64,000 nt of DNA, taken from Mycobacterium sp. UM_CSW (lineage in GTDB: Bacteria; Actinomycetota; Actinomycetes; Mycobacteriales; Mycobacteriaceae). Below, in pieces: positions 9,140 through 17,724 of this stretch; within the stretch, counting starts at the first letter, position 1, and each line of letters opens with the position of its first letter. The notes under the pieces were generated by a model. That model did no database searches, was not told where the DNA came from, and saw only the letters and a list, made by a program, of their open reading frames with translations. Position numbers and translations under genes: made by a program. Where the stretch lies: positions 1 to 64,000 of the forward strand of contig NZ_AUWQ01000002.1 of assembly GCF_000455205.1 (NCBI RefSeq), given 5' to 3'.

Positions 9140-10952
9140 TCGCCCCGACGGCCGTCCCGATGTCATCATTCTGACGACTGACGAGGAGCGCGCCGTCCCG
9201 CCGTATGAGGCGCGCGAGGTGTTGGCCTGGCGCGACCGAATACTGAGCGGGCGCAAGTGGTTCGACGATCATGGCGTCAGCTTTGGCCGGCACTACACCG
9301 GATCGCTGGCCTGCGTGCCCAGCCGCCCGACGATTTTCACCGGGCACTACCCCGACCTGCACGGGGTCACCCAGACCGACGGTATTGGCAAGACGGCCGA
9401 CGATTCCCGCATGCGGTGGCTCCGCCAGGGCGAGGTGCCCACCCTGGGCAACTGGTTTCGGGCGGCGGGTTACGACACCCACTACGACGGCAAGTGGCAC
9501 ATCTCGCACGCCGACGTTGTCGATCCCTCGACCGGGCGTTCACTGCTGACCAACGACGACGACGGCGTCGTCGATGCCGCGGCCGTCCAGCGCTATCTGG
9601 ACGCCGATCCGCTTGGAGCGTTTGGCTTTTCGGGATGGGTGGGTCCCGAACCGCACGGCGCGCTGCTGGCCAACGCGGGCATTCGCCGGGACCCGTTGAT
9701 CGCCGACCGCGTCGTCGCCTGGCTCACCGACCGCTACGCCCGCCGCCGCGCCGGCGACCCCGACGCGCTGCGCCCGTTCCTGTTGGTCGCCAGCTTCGTC
9801 AACCCCCACGACATCGTGCTGTTCCCCACCTGGTCGCGCCGGGGTCCGGTCAAGCCGTCACCGCTGGACCCGCCGCCGGTGCCCGCGGCGCCCACCGCCG
9901 ACGAGGACCTTTCGACGAAGCCGGCCGCTCAAATCGCCTTCCGCGAGGCGTATTACTCCGGCTACGGCCCGGCACCGGCGATCAGCCGAATCTACGAGCG
10001 CAGCGCCCAGCGCTACCGCGACCTCTATTACCGCCTGCACGCCGAGGTGGACGGGCCCATCGACCGCGTCAGGCGGGCGGTGACCGAGGGGGGTTCGGCC
10101 AACGCGGTGCTGGTGCGCACCGCAGACCACGGGGACCTGCTGGGCGCCCACGGAGGGCTGCACCAGAAATGGTTCAACCTGTACGACGAGGCGACTCGCG
10201 TTCCGTTCGTGATCGCCCGCATCGGTGAGCGGCCGACCGGGCCGCGCGTGGTGACCGCGCCGACGTCGCACGTCGACCTTGTGCCGACGCTGCTTTCGGC
10301 CGCCGGCATCGACGTGGCCGCCGCCGCGTCCGCGCTCGCCGAGTCGTTCTCGGAAGTCCACGAGCTGCCCGGCCGCGACCTCATGCCGGTCGTCGACGGG
10401 GCGCCCGCCGATGACGCGCGGGCCGTCTACCTGATGACCCGCGACAACATGCTCGAGGGCGACAGCGGCGCCTCGGGGCTCGCGCGCCGCCTGAAGCGGA
10501 CCGTCAATCCGCCTGCGCCGCTGCGGATTCGGGTGCCTGCCCACACCGCCTCCAATTTTGAGGGACTGGTGGTGCGCGTCGACGACGCGACGGCGACCGG
10601 GGGCGCCGGGCACCTGTGGAAGCTGGTCCGCACCTTCGACGACCCGGCCACCTGGACCGAACCCGGGGTGCGCCACCTCGCGGCCAACGGCCTCGGCGGC
10701 GAGGCGTACCGGGCATCGCCGGTGGACGACCAGTGGGAGCTGTACGACCTGACCGCCGACCCGATCGAAGCCGACAACCGCTGGGGGGATCCCGATTTGC
10801 ATGACCTGCGCCAGCACCTGCGCACGCAGCTCAAGCATGTCCGGGCCGCCTCCGTGCCGGAGCGAAACCGCCCGTGGCCCTATGTATCTCGGCGGCCACC
10901 GACGTCGTCACCGTCGAGGCTGAGGCGCCTGATTCAGGCCGTGCGAGCCTAA
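9132..10952 (+). CDS. Formylglycine-type sulfatase
   Basis: A 606-residue type I sulfatase expected to hydrolyse sulfate esters. The modification motif C61-V-P-S-R65 fits the C-x-P-S-R consensus in which Cys becomes formylglycine. The N-terminal metal-binding cluster is TTDEER (15-20), the second metal site is RTADHGDLLGAHG, and the C-terminal domain is present to the end. No signal peptide is seen, so it should act in the cytosol unless exported by another route. The start is GTG 9132, overlapping the preceding gene. Maturation requires a formylglycine-generating enzyme encoded elsewhere. Its stop codon lies inside the left arm of the inverted repeat at 10943-11000. Confidence 0.88.
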   Translation: MSDRPDGRPDVIILTTDEERAVPPYEAREVLAWRDRILSGRKWFDDHGVSFGRHYTGSLACVPSRPTIFTGHYPDLHGVTQTDGIGKTADDSRMRWLRQGEVPTLGNWFRAAGYDTHYDGKWHISHADVVDPSTGRSLLTNDDDGVVDAAAVQRYLDADPLGAFGFSGWVGPEPHGALLANAGIRRDPLIADRVVAWLTDRYARRRAGDPDALRPFLLVASFVNPHDIVLFPTWSRRGPVKPSPLDPPPVPAAPTADEDLSTKPAAQIAFREAYYSGYGPAPAISRIYERSAQRYRDLYYRLHAEVDGPIDRVRRAVTEGGSANAVLVRTADHGDLLGAHGGLHQKWFNLYDEATRVPFVIARIGERPTGPRVVTAPTSHVDLVPTLLSAAGIDVAAAASALAESFSEVHELPGRDLMPVVDGAPADDARAVYLMTRDNMLEGDSGASGLARRLKRTVNPPAPLRIRVPAHTASNFEGLVVRVDDATATGGAGHLWKLVRTFDDPATWTEPGVRHLAANGLGGEAYRASPVDDQWELYDLTADPIEADNRWGDPDLHDLRQHLRTQLKHVRAASVPERNRPWPYVSRRPPTSSPSRLRRLIQAVRA

Positions 10953-11000
10953 CACCACTGCGAAAAATCGACCGGCATTTCGCAGTGCGGTTAGGCTCGC
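10943..11000. terminator. Bidirectional terminator-like inverted repeat embracing two stop codons
   Basis: Two 23-base arms (10943-10965 and 10978-11000) match at 21 of 23 positions when one is reverse-complemented, with a 12-base loop. Key parts are GCGAGCCTAAC on the left and GTTAGGCTCGC on the right. The TAA of the sulfatase (10950-10952) and the TAA of the convergent tetR gene (10991-10993) are both built into the stem. The symmetric design suggests one hairpin ending both messages. Confidence 0.75.
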
Positions 11001-11587
11001 GCAGCGCGCCCGTCTTTGCATGCGTTCAGCGCGGCCTCGACGGTGGCGTCGAGCAGAATGTCGTCGATCGGCCCGATGGCTGGAATCACGGCCCGAAGCA
11101 ACAACGGGCCAGTCAAAAGGTCGGAAACGACGCTGGGCTGCGCCGGTAGCGGTATCTCGCCGCGCTCGGCTGCCCGGCCCAGCATCGCGGCCACCGAGTC
11201 GCGCCGCGGCGCCATGAACCGCTCGAACACCACGTCGCTCAGATCGGAGTCGGCGTGCGCGTCGGCGAGCAGACCGGGCAGCGCGATCCGAATAACCGGG
11301 TCGTTGAAGAACTCGCGCTGAAGCTCCTGAACGAGCCGCAGATCCTCCTTCAGGTTTCCGCTGTCGGGGGCCGGGTCGACCCCGAAGCGGCTGACCAGTA
11401 ACCCGACTACGAGCTCGCCCCGCGTCTTTGCCCGGCGGTAGATGGCGGCCCGGGTGGTTCCGGCAACCTTTGCGACACGATCGATGTTGACGGCCGCGTA
11501 CCCATGCGAAAGCAGCACCGCCTCAGCCGCATTCGCGATTGCGGTGTCCAGGGTGGTGTCGCGCGGGCGACCTCGAAGGACCGACAT
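10991..11587 (-). CDS. TetR-family transcriptional regulator
   Basis: A 198-residue repressor. The N-terminal helix-turn-helix is clear (GYAAVNIDRVAKVAGTTRAAIYRRAKTRGELV, about residues 29-60), followed by an all-helical ligand-binding half resembling the TetR_C_11-type domain. It starts at ATG 11587 and is divergent from the reductase/hydrolase pair starting at 11646, so it likely regulates that pair and itself. The 58-base divergent interval contains an 8-base palindrome. The ligand is unknown. Confidence 0.85.
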   Translation of the reverse strand: MSVLRGRPRDTTLDTAIANAAEAVLLSHGYAAVNIDRVAKVAGTTRAAIYRRAKTRGELVVGLLVSRFGVDPAPDSGNLKEDLRLVQELQREFFNDPVIRIALPGLLADAHADSDLSDVVFERFMAPRRDSVAAMLGRAAERGEIPLPAQPSVVSDLLTGPLLLRAVIPAIGPIDDILLDATVEAALNACKDGRAARA

Positions 11588-11609
11588 GTGAACTCCAGCA
11601 CCATAGCGG

Positions 11610-11643
11610 TTGACAGATTAACGATACACAGTGCACTATAAAT
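11610..11643 (+). promoter_or_regulatory. Divergent promoter/operator with AGTGCACT palindrome
   Basis: A TTGACA box (11610-11615) precedes the palindrome AGTGCACT (11630-11637) and a TATAAAT stretch (11637-11643) just before the ATG at 11646. The symmetric core is a plausible TetR-dimer site. The spacing of the two boxes (21 bases) is longer than ideal, so the exact promoter is uncertain. Confidence 0.4.
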
Positions 11644-11645
11644 CA

Positions 11646-12710
11646 ATGCAAACAATTTGGGTTGTCGGCGCGACCGGCAAGGGCGGTCGCGCAATCGCTC
11701 GTGAACTCGTCGCCAGCGGGGCCGATGTAGTTCTGGTCGGCCGTGATCACAGCAGGTTGACCGTTTTCGCCGACTCAGTGGGCGGGCCGGTGCGCACCCA
11801 GGTGGCCGCTGGGCTCACCGAGTTGATCGAGCTGATCGGCGCCGAAAAGCCGGCGGTGGTGGTGAACACCATTGGCCCGTTTAGCGTGACCGCCATGCCC
11901 GTGGCGCGCGCGAGCATGGCCGCCGGAAGTCACTACGTGGATCTGGCCAATGAGTTGGAGCCGGTGCGGGAGCTCCTGGATCTGGATGGCGACGCGCGAA
12001 CCCGAGGAGTCACGTTGGTCACCGGCGTCGGCTTCGGGGTGCTGGCCACTGAGGCGCTGGTCATCGAGCTGCGCGGCGATCGGCCCGCGGAGCGCGCCAC
12101 GGTCGCCGCGCTGCCAGCCGTGGACGGGATGGGATCGGCCGTTCTGGCCAGCGTGATCGATGGTGTCGCCGACGGCGGGCGGCGCTACCGGGACGGGCAA
12201 CTGGTGCGTCGACGGCTCGGGGCCGACCATGCGCGGATTCCGTTGCCCGACTTGCCCGCAGTGGATGCGCTCGCGGTGCCGACGGGCGAATTGGAGGCGG
12301 CACACCGGGCGTCCGGCGCGGGCGATGTGCTCGCGTACTCCAGCGAGGTCCCAAGCGGACGAATGGTGCGGACGCTGCTGCCGGCGGCGTCGGCACTACT
12401 GGCGGTGCGCCCGATCCGGTCCGGGTTGCAGCGGCTCGTCAGCCGAATGCGGCTGAGTCCACCGGTGAAGCCCGGCGACGTGTCCTGGGCGTACGCACGG
12501 CTGGAGTGGCCCGACGGCACGCACCGCGAGGCCTGGCTGCGCACCGGCGAGGGCTACGGGTTCACCGCGAAAGTGGCCGCGCACACCGCCGTACGGCTCA
12601 CCAACGGCGCCGCACGGGCCGGCGCGTTCACACCGGGCGCGTTGTTCGGCACCGAGTTGGCCCGGGACGCGGGTGCAGGGATCATCACACCGGAGGGGGT
12701 GACCCGATGA
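11646..12710 (+). CDS. Saccharopine dehydrogenase-like NAD(P)-dependent reductase
   Basis: A 354-residue protein with an N-terminal Rossmann fold (IWVVGATGKGGRAIARELVASGADVVLVGRD), followed by VNTIGPF and GSHYVDLANE, which are hallmark stretches of the saccharopine-dehydrogenase-like/trans-acting enoyl-reductase family. In mycobacteria such proteins act on lipid or polyketide intermediates, but no substrate can be assigned here. ATG 11646 is preferred over GTG 11631 because the GTG lies inside the operator palindrome. The gene ends in an ATGA overlap with the alpha/beta hydrolase, indicating a two-gene operon under the divergent TetR protein. Confidence 0.78.
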   Translation: MQTIWVVGATGKGGRAIARELVASGADVVLVGRDHSRLTVFADSVGGPVRTQVAAGLTELIELIGAEKPAVVVNTIGPFSVTAMPVARASMAAGSHYVDLANELEPVRELLDLDGDARTRGVTLVTGVGFGVLATEALVIELRGDRPAERATVAALPAVDGMGSAVLASVIDGVADGGRRYRDGQLVRRRLGADHARIPLPDLPAVDALAVPTGELEAAHRASGAGDVLAYSSEVPSGRMVRTLLPAASALLAVRPIRSGLQRLVSRMRLSPPVKPGDVSWAYARLEWPDGTHREAWLRTGEGYGFTAKVAAHTAVRLTNGAARAGAFTPGALFGTELARDAGAGIITPEGVTR

Positions 12711-13654
12711 TCGGCCGCGCCGTGCAGCGCCGCGAGCTACGGATCTCGGCCGGCGCCGGCGAGCAGCTTGACGCCTGGGCTTATCTGCCCGAGGGGCCCG
12801 GTCCGTTCCCGGTCGTAGTGATGGCGCATGGCATCGGCGGTATCAAGGCGGCAGGCTTGGCGCCGTTCGCGGAGCGGTTCGCCTGCAATGGATTCGCGGC
12901 GGTCGTGTTTGATTACCGGCACTGGGGGCGTTCGACGGGTCAGCCGCGGGAGTTCCTGTCGATCCGTCGCCAGCTCGAGGACTACCGCACCGTGCTGGGC
13001 TGGACGCGCGCGCAGGATGAGTTCGATAGCGCGCGAATCTTCGTGTGGGGCACTTCGTTTGCCGGCATGCACATCGTCGAGCTGGCCGCCGGCGAATTCG
13101 ACCTGGCCGGCGCCATCGCGCAGTGCCCGCTGGTGGACGGGTTGGCGGGACTGGCCAACGTCCCGCCGACGCGGGGGCTGCGGCTGACTGCTCACGCGGT
13201 AGCCGATCTGGCCGGATCGGTACTCCGCCGTGGGCCGCGCTACCTGCCAATCAGCGTGCCGTCCGGGCAATTTGGCGTCATTTCCACGGACGACGCAATG
13301 ATCGGATACACCCGGCTCCACCCCGCCGACGAGTCCTGGCCCAACAAGATCACCGCTCGGTCGCTGCTCGACGTGACGGTCCACCGGCCGGTGCGCCGCG
13401 CGCGTAAGGCTCGGTGCCCGTTGCTGATGGTCGTGGCCGAACACGACACCATGGCTCCCGTCGGACCGGCATTGACGGTGGCCACCAAGGCGCCGTACGG
13501 AGAGCTCTACCGAAGTCGCGGTGGACATTACGATGTCTACGCCGGCGGGCTCGATCACGAGAACGTGCTGCGGGTCGAGGTGTCTTTCTTGCGCCGGCAT
13601 GCCGGAATGTCCGCCGACGAAGGCCGGACCGCTACGTCCGCATTCGGTCGATGA
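12707..13654 (+). CDS. Alpha/beta hydrolase
   Basis: A 315-residue serine hydrolase. The nucleophile elbow is G-T-S-F-A-G (about residues 118-123). The oxyanion region is MAHGIGG. The acid is probably the Asp in VAEHDTMAP, and the catalytic His is in RGGHYDVYAGG near the C terminus. This layout is typical of the DUF1100/dienelactone-hydrolase-like group. The start is the ATG of the ATGA overlap with the reductase. The 3' end overlaps the convergent asnC-type gene by 23 bases. The substrate is unknown; pairing with a reductase suggests a small ketone or ester pathway. Confidence 0.83.
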   Translation: MIGRAVQRRELRISAGAGEQLDAWAYLPEGPGPFPVVVMAHGIGGIKAAGLAPFAERFACNGFAAVVFDYRHWGRSTGQPREFLSIRRQLEDYRTVLGWTRAQDEFDSARIFVWGTSFAGMHIVELAAGEFDLAGAIAQCPLVDGLAGLANVPPTRGLRLTAHAVADLAGSVLRRGPRYLPISVPSGQFGVISTDDAMIGYTRLHPADESWPNKITARSLLDVTVHRPVRRARKARCPLLMVVAEHDTMAPVGPALTVATKAPYGELYRSRGGHYDVYAGGLDHENVLRVEVSFLRRHAGMSADEGRTATSAFGR

Positions 13655-14078
13655 GGTTCGACAGCACGACGATGCTTTCACTGCGTTCGATGTCCGCGCT
13701 CGAGCGGATGCGTTCCAGGGCCGCCTCCAGGTGCCGCATGTCGCGGGCCAACACGTGCAGGATCGCATCCGACGTGCCGGTGACCGTCGCTGCGCTGACC
13801 ACCTCGGGCATGTCCACCCACGCCGCCCGCAGCCGATCGGGCTCGATCGTGCCGTGGCAGAACACCTGCACATAGGCCTCCGTCTTCCAGCCGAGCGCGT
13901 TGGGGTCGACGACCGTCGTGAAGCCCCTGATCGCCCCGTCGTCGAGCATCCGGTCGACGCGGCGCTTGACCGCCGGGGCCGAAAGATTCACCGTCTGGCC
14001 GATCTCCGCGAAGGTGGCCCGCGCATTCCTGGTCAGCTCGGCGAGGATCCGTTCGTCCGTCTCATCCAGGCGGTCCAT
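13632..14078 (-). CDS. Lrp/AsnC-family regulator (Rv2324-like)
   Basis: A 148-residue amino-acid-responsive regulator. It has an N-terminal winged helix-turn-helix (DETDERILAELTRNARATFAEIGQTVNLSAPAVKRRV, residues 5-41) followed by a RAM/ligand-binding domain ending in VVLSNLIDRMRT. Start ATG 14078 is preceded by AAGGGG. It is divergent from the guanidino hydrolase, rocD and rocE genes, the same arrangement as Rv2324 with Rv2323c-Rv2320c (from memory). It probably senses arginine or ornithine and controls that operon. Two symmetric sequences lie in the 111-base divergent spacer. Confidence 0.88.
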   Translation of the reverse strand: MDRLDETDERILAELTRNARATFAEIGQTVNLSAPAVKRRVDRMLDDGAIRGFTTVVDPNALGWKTEAYVQVFCHGTIEPDRLRAAWVDMPEVVSAATVTGTSDAILHVLARDMRHLEAALERIRSSADIERSESIVVLSNLIDRMRT

Positions 14079-14124
14079 CCGTCGCCCCTTAACGAATCGC
14101 CGTGACACGCGGTTTGGCGCAATA

Positions 14125-14161
14125 AATCGATTATAGACACGCAAGAAACGTCGTTTGCTTG
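14125..14161. promoter_or_regulatory. Candidate AsnC operators
   Basis: AATCGATT (14125-14132) is an 8-base palindrome. CAAGAAACG, one T, then CGTTTGCTTG (14142-14161) is an imperfect dyad with one unpaired base. Lrp/AsnC proteins bind AT-rich symmetric sites of about 15 bases, and this spacer is locally AT-rich compared with the genes. The assignment is inference. Confidence 0.4.
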
Positions 14162-14189
14162 TTTTGAGCGCCGCAAATACCGTTGATTT

Positions 14190-15032
14190 ATGACGGATTC
14201 GTACCTCGCCGCACCCTCGTCCGCGACACGGCGCGAGTCCCGGACCTGCCGCTACGCGATGACCCGGCCCGACTTCTTCGCCGTGGAATACGCGATCAAC
14301 CCCTGGATGGACGTCGGCACGCCCGTCGACGTCCACCTCGCCCTGGCGCAGTGGGACGCCCTGCGCCAGACGTACCTGCGGCTGGGCCACCACGTGGACG
14401 TGATCGAACCCGTGCCCGGTCTCCCGGACATGGTCTACGCCGCCAACGGCGGGTTCATCGCCCGCGGCATCGCCGTGGTCGCCAGGTTTCGGTTCGCCGA
14501 GCGCGCCGGCGAGTCCCGCGCCTATTCCGACTGGATGTCGTCGCTGGGTTATCGGCCGGTGGCCACCCGCCACGTCAACGAGGGACAGGGCGACCTGCTG
14601 ATGGTCGGCGATACGGTGTTGGCGGGCTACGGGTTTCGCACCGACCGGCGCGCGCACCCGGAGATCGCCGCGGCCCTGGGCCTTCCGGTCGTCTCGCTGG
14701 AGCTGGTGGACCCGCGCTTCTACCATCTCGACACCGCGCTGGCCGTCCTCGACGACGACACGATCGGGTTCTATCCACCGGCGTTCAGCGCGGCGGCGCA
14801 AGATCAGCTGCACACACTGTTTCCCGACGCGATCGTCGTGGGAAGTGCCGACGCCTACGTGCTCGGACTCAACGTCGTCTCCGACGGCCGGAACGTCGTG
14901 CTGCCCTCGGCAGCGACTGGTTTCGCCACCCAACTGCGGGAGGCGGGCTTCGAGCCGGTCGGGGTGGATTTGTCCGAATTGCACAAGGGCGGCGGCTCCG
15001 TCAAGTGCTGCACATTGGAGGTATTCCCATGA
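14190..15032 (+). CDS. DDAH/arginine-dihydrolase-like guanidino hydrolase (Rv2323c-like)
   Basis: A 280-residue enzyme of the amidinotransferase/guanidine-modifying superfamily. The Cys-His-acid set is visible: E131/D135 in EGQGDLL, H179 in FYHLDT, and the nucleophile C273 in GGGSVKC near the C terminus. Annotated homologues are called dimethylarginine dimethylaminohydrolase. An Asn-containing YAANGGF motif (83-89) resembles the NAG-type motif of arginine dihydrolases, which release ornithine directly. With an ornithine aminotransferase and an amino-acid permease immediately downstream, an arginine-degrading role is more natural than a methylarginine one. The start is ATG 14190 without an obvious Shine-Dalgarno, possibly leaderless. 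It ends in an ATGA overlap with rocD. Confidence 0.84.
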   Translation: MTDSYLAAPSSATRRESRTCRYAMTRPDFFAVEYAINPWMDVGTPVDVHLALAQWDALRQTYLRLGHHVDVIEPVPGLPDMVYAANGGFIARGIAVVARFRFAERAGESRAYSDWMSSLGYRPVATRHVNEGQGDLLMVGDTVLAGYGFRTDRRAHPEIAAALGLPVVSLELVDPRFYHLDTALAVLDDDTIGFYPPAFSAAAQDQLHTLFPDAIVVGSADAYVLGLNVVSDGRNVVLPSAATGFATQLREAGFEPVGVDLSELHKGGGSVKCCTLEVFP

Positions 15033-16264
15033 CGATCCTCGACGCCCGGACCGCGCACGGAACAGACGCGGCGATCGGGCTGGTCGAAAGGTATGCGGCG
15101 CACAATTATTCGCCGCTGCCCGTCGTTGCGGCAAGTGCCGAGGGCGCATGGATCACCGATGTCGACGGCCGTCGCTATCTGGATTTCCTGGCCGCCTATT
15201 CGGCGGTCAACTTCGGTCACCGCCACCCCGAGATCACCGAGACCGCCCACGCGCAACTGGACACCGTCACGCTGGTGAGCCGCGCGTTCCACTCCGACAC
15301 GCTCGGGCCGTTCTGCGCCGCGCTCGCCGGACTCTGCGGCAAGGACATGGTGCTGCCGATGAACTCGGGCGCCGAAGCCGTGGAGAGCGGGCTGAAGGTC
15401 GCCCGCAAATGGGGCGCCGAAGTCAAGGGCGTCGCCACGGGACGAGCCAATATCATCGTGGCGGACAACAACTTCCACGGCCGCACGATCAGCATCGTCA
15501 GCTTCTCGTCCGACCCGACGGCGCGCGACGGGTTCGGGCCCTTCACCCCGGGATTCCGCTCGGTGCCGTTCGGCGACGCCGCGGCGCTGGCCCGGGCGAT
15601 CGACGATGACACGGTGGCCGTGCTGCTCGAGCCCATCCAGGGCGAGGCGGGCATCGTCGTCCCGCCCGACGACTACCTGCCCACCGTCCGCGCGCTGTGC
15701 AGCGAGCACAACGTGCTGATGATCGCCGACGAGATCCAGTCGGGGCTGGCGCGCACCGGCTACACCTTCGCCTGTGACCGGTGGGGCGTCGTGCCGGACA
15801 TCTACCTGCTCGGCAAGGCGCTCGGCGGCGGCGTGGTGCCCCTGTCCGCGGTCGTCGCCGACCGCGACATCCTCGGCGTGCTGCGCCCCGGTGAACACGG
15901 CTCAACCTTCGGCGGCAACCCACTCGCGGCCGCGATCGGCACCACGGTCGTCTCGATGCTGGCGCGCGGCGAATTCCAGGCCCGGTCGGCCCAATTGGGT
16001 GCGCACCTGCACCGCCGGCTGCGGGGGCTGATCGGTGACGGTGTGATCGCGGTGCGCGGCGTCGGGCTGTGGGCCGGCGTCGACATCGAACCCACGCTGG
16101 GCACCGGCAAGGAAATGAGCCTGCGGCTGGCACGGCGCGGCGTCCTGGTGAAGGACACCCACGGCTCGACGCTGCGATTCGCGCCGCCGCTGGTGATCAC
16201 CCGCCAGGAGATCGACTGGGCGATTGACCAGTTCGCTGCGGCGTTGCGGGAGGCTCGCGCATAA
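15029..16264 (+). CDS. rocD: Ornithine aminotransferase
   Basis: A 411-residue class III PLP aminotransferase transferring the delta-amino group of ornithine to 2-oxoglutarate, giving glutamate-5-semialdehyde. The PLP Lys is K263 in LLGKALGGG, the phosphate/ring residues include D234-E235 in ADEIQSG, and NFGHRHPEI near residue 61 and NNFHGRT near 147 are typical of OAT. The frame is continuous and full length. In M. tuberculosis H37Rv the corresponding gene is split into rocD1 and rocD2 (from memory), so this window shows the intact ancestral form. It is coupled to the upstream hydrolase and followed by rocE after 29 bases. Confidence 0.92.
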   Translation: MTILDARTAHGTDAAIGLVERYAAHNYSPLPVVAASAEGAWITDVDGRRYLDFLAAYSAVNFGHRHPEITETAHAQLDTVTLVSRAFHSDTLGPFCAALAGLCGKDMVLPMNSGAEAVESGLKVARKWGAEVKGVATGRANIIVADNNFHGRTISIVSFSSDPTARDGFGPFTPGFRSVPFGDAAALARAIDDDTVAVLLEPIQGEAGIVVPPDDYLPTVRALCSEHNVLMIADEIQSGLARTGYTFACDRWGVVPDIYLLGKALGGGVVPLSAVVADRDILGVLRPGEHGSTFGGNPLAAAIGTTVVSMLARGEFQARSAQLGAHLHRRLRGLIGDGVIAVRGVGLWAGVDIEPTLGTGKEMSLRLARRGVLVKDTHGSTLRFAPPLVITRQEIDWAIDQFAAALREARA

Positions 16265-16293
16265 TCAGCTGATCCACGCAACAGGGGGCGCAC

Positions 16294-17724
16294 GTGCCAT
16301 CCAGCTCGATCAGCCTGACGGACCAAATGCTGCGGCGCCGTCCCGTCGTCGGCGCCCACGCCGCGCGCGGGGCCGCGGATCACCTCAAGCGCAGCATCGG
16401 CACGTTCCAGCTCACCATGTTCGGGGTCGGCTCCACGATCGGCACCGGCATCTTCTTCGTCATGTCCCAGGCGGTGCCCGAGGCCGGCCCCGGCGTGATC
16501 GTCTCGTTTCTCATAGCGGGCATCGCGGCCGGGCTCGCGGCCCTGTGCTACGCGGAATTGGCCGCGGCGGTGCCGGTTTCGGGGTCGTCGTACTCCTACG
16601 CGTACACCACCCTGGGCGAGGTGGTCGCGATGGGAGTGGCGGCGTGCCTGTTGCTGGAATACGGCGTGTCCACCGCAGCGGTATCGGTCACCTGGAGCGG
16701 CTACCTCAACAAGCTGCTGAGCAACGTGTTCGGATTCCAGCTGCCGCATGCGTTGTCGGCGGCGCCCTGGGACTCCCAGCCGGGCTATGTGAACGTGCCG
16801 GCGATCATCCTGATCGTGATGTGTGCGCTGCTGTTGATCCGGGGTGCCAGCGAGTCGGCGCGGGTCAACGCGATCATGGTGCTGACCAAGCTCGGGGTGC
16901 TGGTCATGTTCGTGGTCCTCGCGTTCACCGCCTTCGACGGCGACCGGCTCAAGGACTTCGCCCCGTTCGGTGTCGCCGGGATCGGTTCGGCGGCCGGCAC
17001 CATCTTCTTCTCGTACATCGGCCTTGACGCGGTGTCGACGGCCGGCGACGAGGTCAAGGATCCGCAGAAGACCATGCCGCGCGCCATCGTCGCGGCCCTG
17101 ACGATCGTCACCACCGTCTACCTCCTCGTCGCGCTGGCCGCGCTCGGCACCCAGCCGTGGCGGGACTTCGCCGCCCAGCAGGAGGCGGGCCTGGCCACGA
17201 TCCTCGACAACGTCACACACGGCCGGTGGGCCAGCACGATTCTCGCGGCCGGCGCCGTCATCTCGATCTTCTCCGTCACGCTCGTCTCCATGTACGGCCA
17301 GACGCGCATCCTGTTCGCGATGGGCCGCGACGGGCTGCTTCCGTCGCGGTTCGCCACCGTGAATCCGCGGACCATGACCCCGGTGACCAACACGGCGATC
17401 GTTGCGACCGCGGCGGGGATCCTGGCGGCCTTCGTGCCCCTCGACAAGCTGGCGGACATGGTGTCCATCGGCACCCTGACGGCATTCATCGTCGTCTCCG
17501 TCGGGGTGATCATCCTGCGCGTGCGCCAACCCGATCTACCGCGGGCGTTCAAGGTGCCGGGTTACCCTGTCACGCCGGCACTTTCGGTGCTGGCCTGCGG
17601 CTACATCCTGGTCAGCCTGCACTGGTATACCTGGATCGCGTTCTCCGGATGGATCGCGGTGGCGCTGATCTTTTACTTCGTCTGGGGCCGCCACCACAGT
17701 GCCCTCAACGAGGAAACACCGTGA
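16294..17724 (+). CDS. rocE: Cationic amino-acid permease
   Basis: A 476-residue APC-superfamily transporter with about 12 membrane helices. The N-terminal signature GVGSTIGTGIFFVMSQ is the substrate-binding unwound helix 1 of amino-acid permeases, and the middle GLDAVSTAGDEVKDPQKTMPRAI is typical of the CAT group. Expected substrates are arginine and/or ornithine, in line with the two upstream catabolic genes. Start GTG 16294 follows an ACAGGGGG ribosome-binding site. The stop overlaps the universal-stress gene (GTGA at 17721), placing all four genes in one operon. Confidence 0.9.
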   Translation: MPSSSISLTDQMLRRRPVVGAHAARGAADHLKRSIGTFQLTMFGVGSTIGTGIFFVMSQAVPEAGPGVIVSFLIAGIAAGLAALCYAELAAAVPVSGSSYSYAYTTLGEVVAMGVAACLLLEYGVSTAAVSVTWSGYLNKLLSNVFGFQLPHALSAAPWDSQPGYVNVPAIILIVMCALLLIRGASESARVNAIMVLTKLGVLVMFVVLAFTAFDGDRLKDFAPFGVAGIGSAAGTIFFSYIGLDAVSTAGDEVKDPQKTMPRAIVAALTIVTTVYLLVALAALGTQPWRDFAAQQEAGLATILDNVTHGRWASTILAAGAVISIFSVTLVSMYGQTRILFAMGRDGLLPSRFATVNPRTMTPVTNTAIVATAAGILAAFVPLDKLADMVSIGTLTAFIVVSVGVIILRVRQPDLPRAFKVPGYPVTPALSVLACGYILVSLHWYTWIAFSGWIAVALIFYFVWGRHHSALNEETP

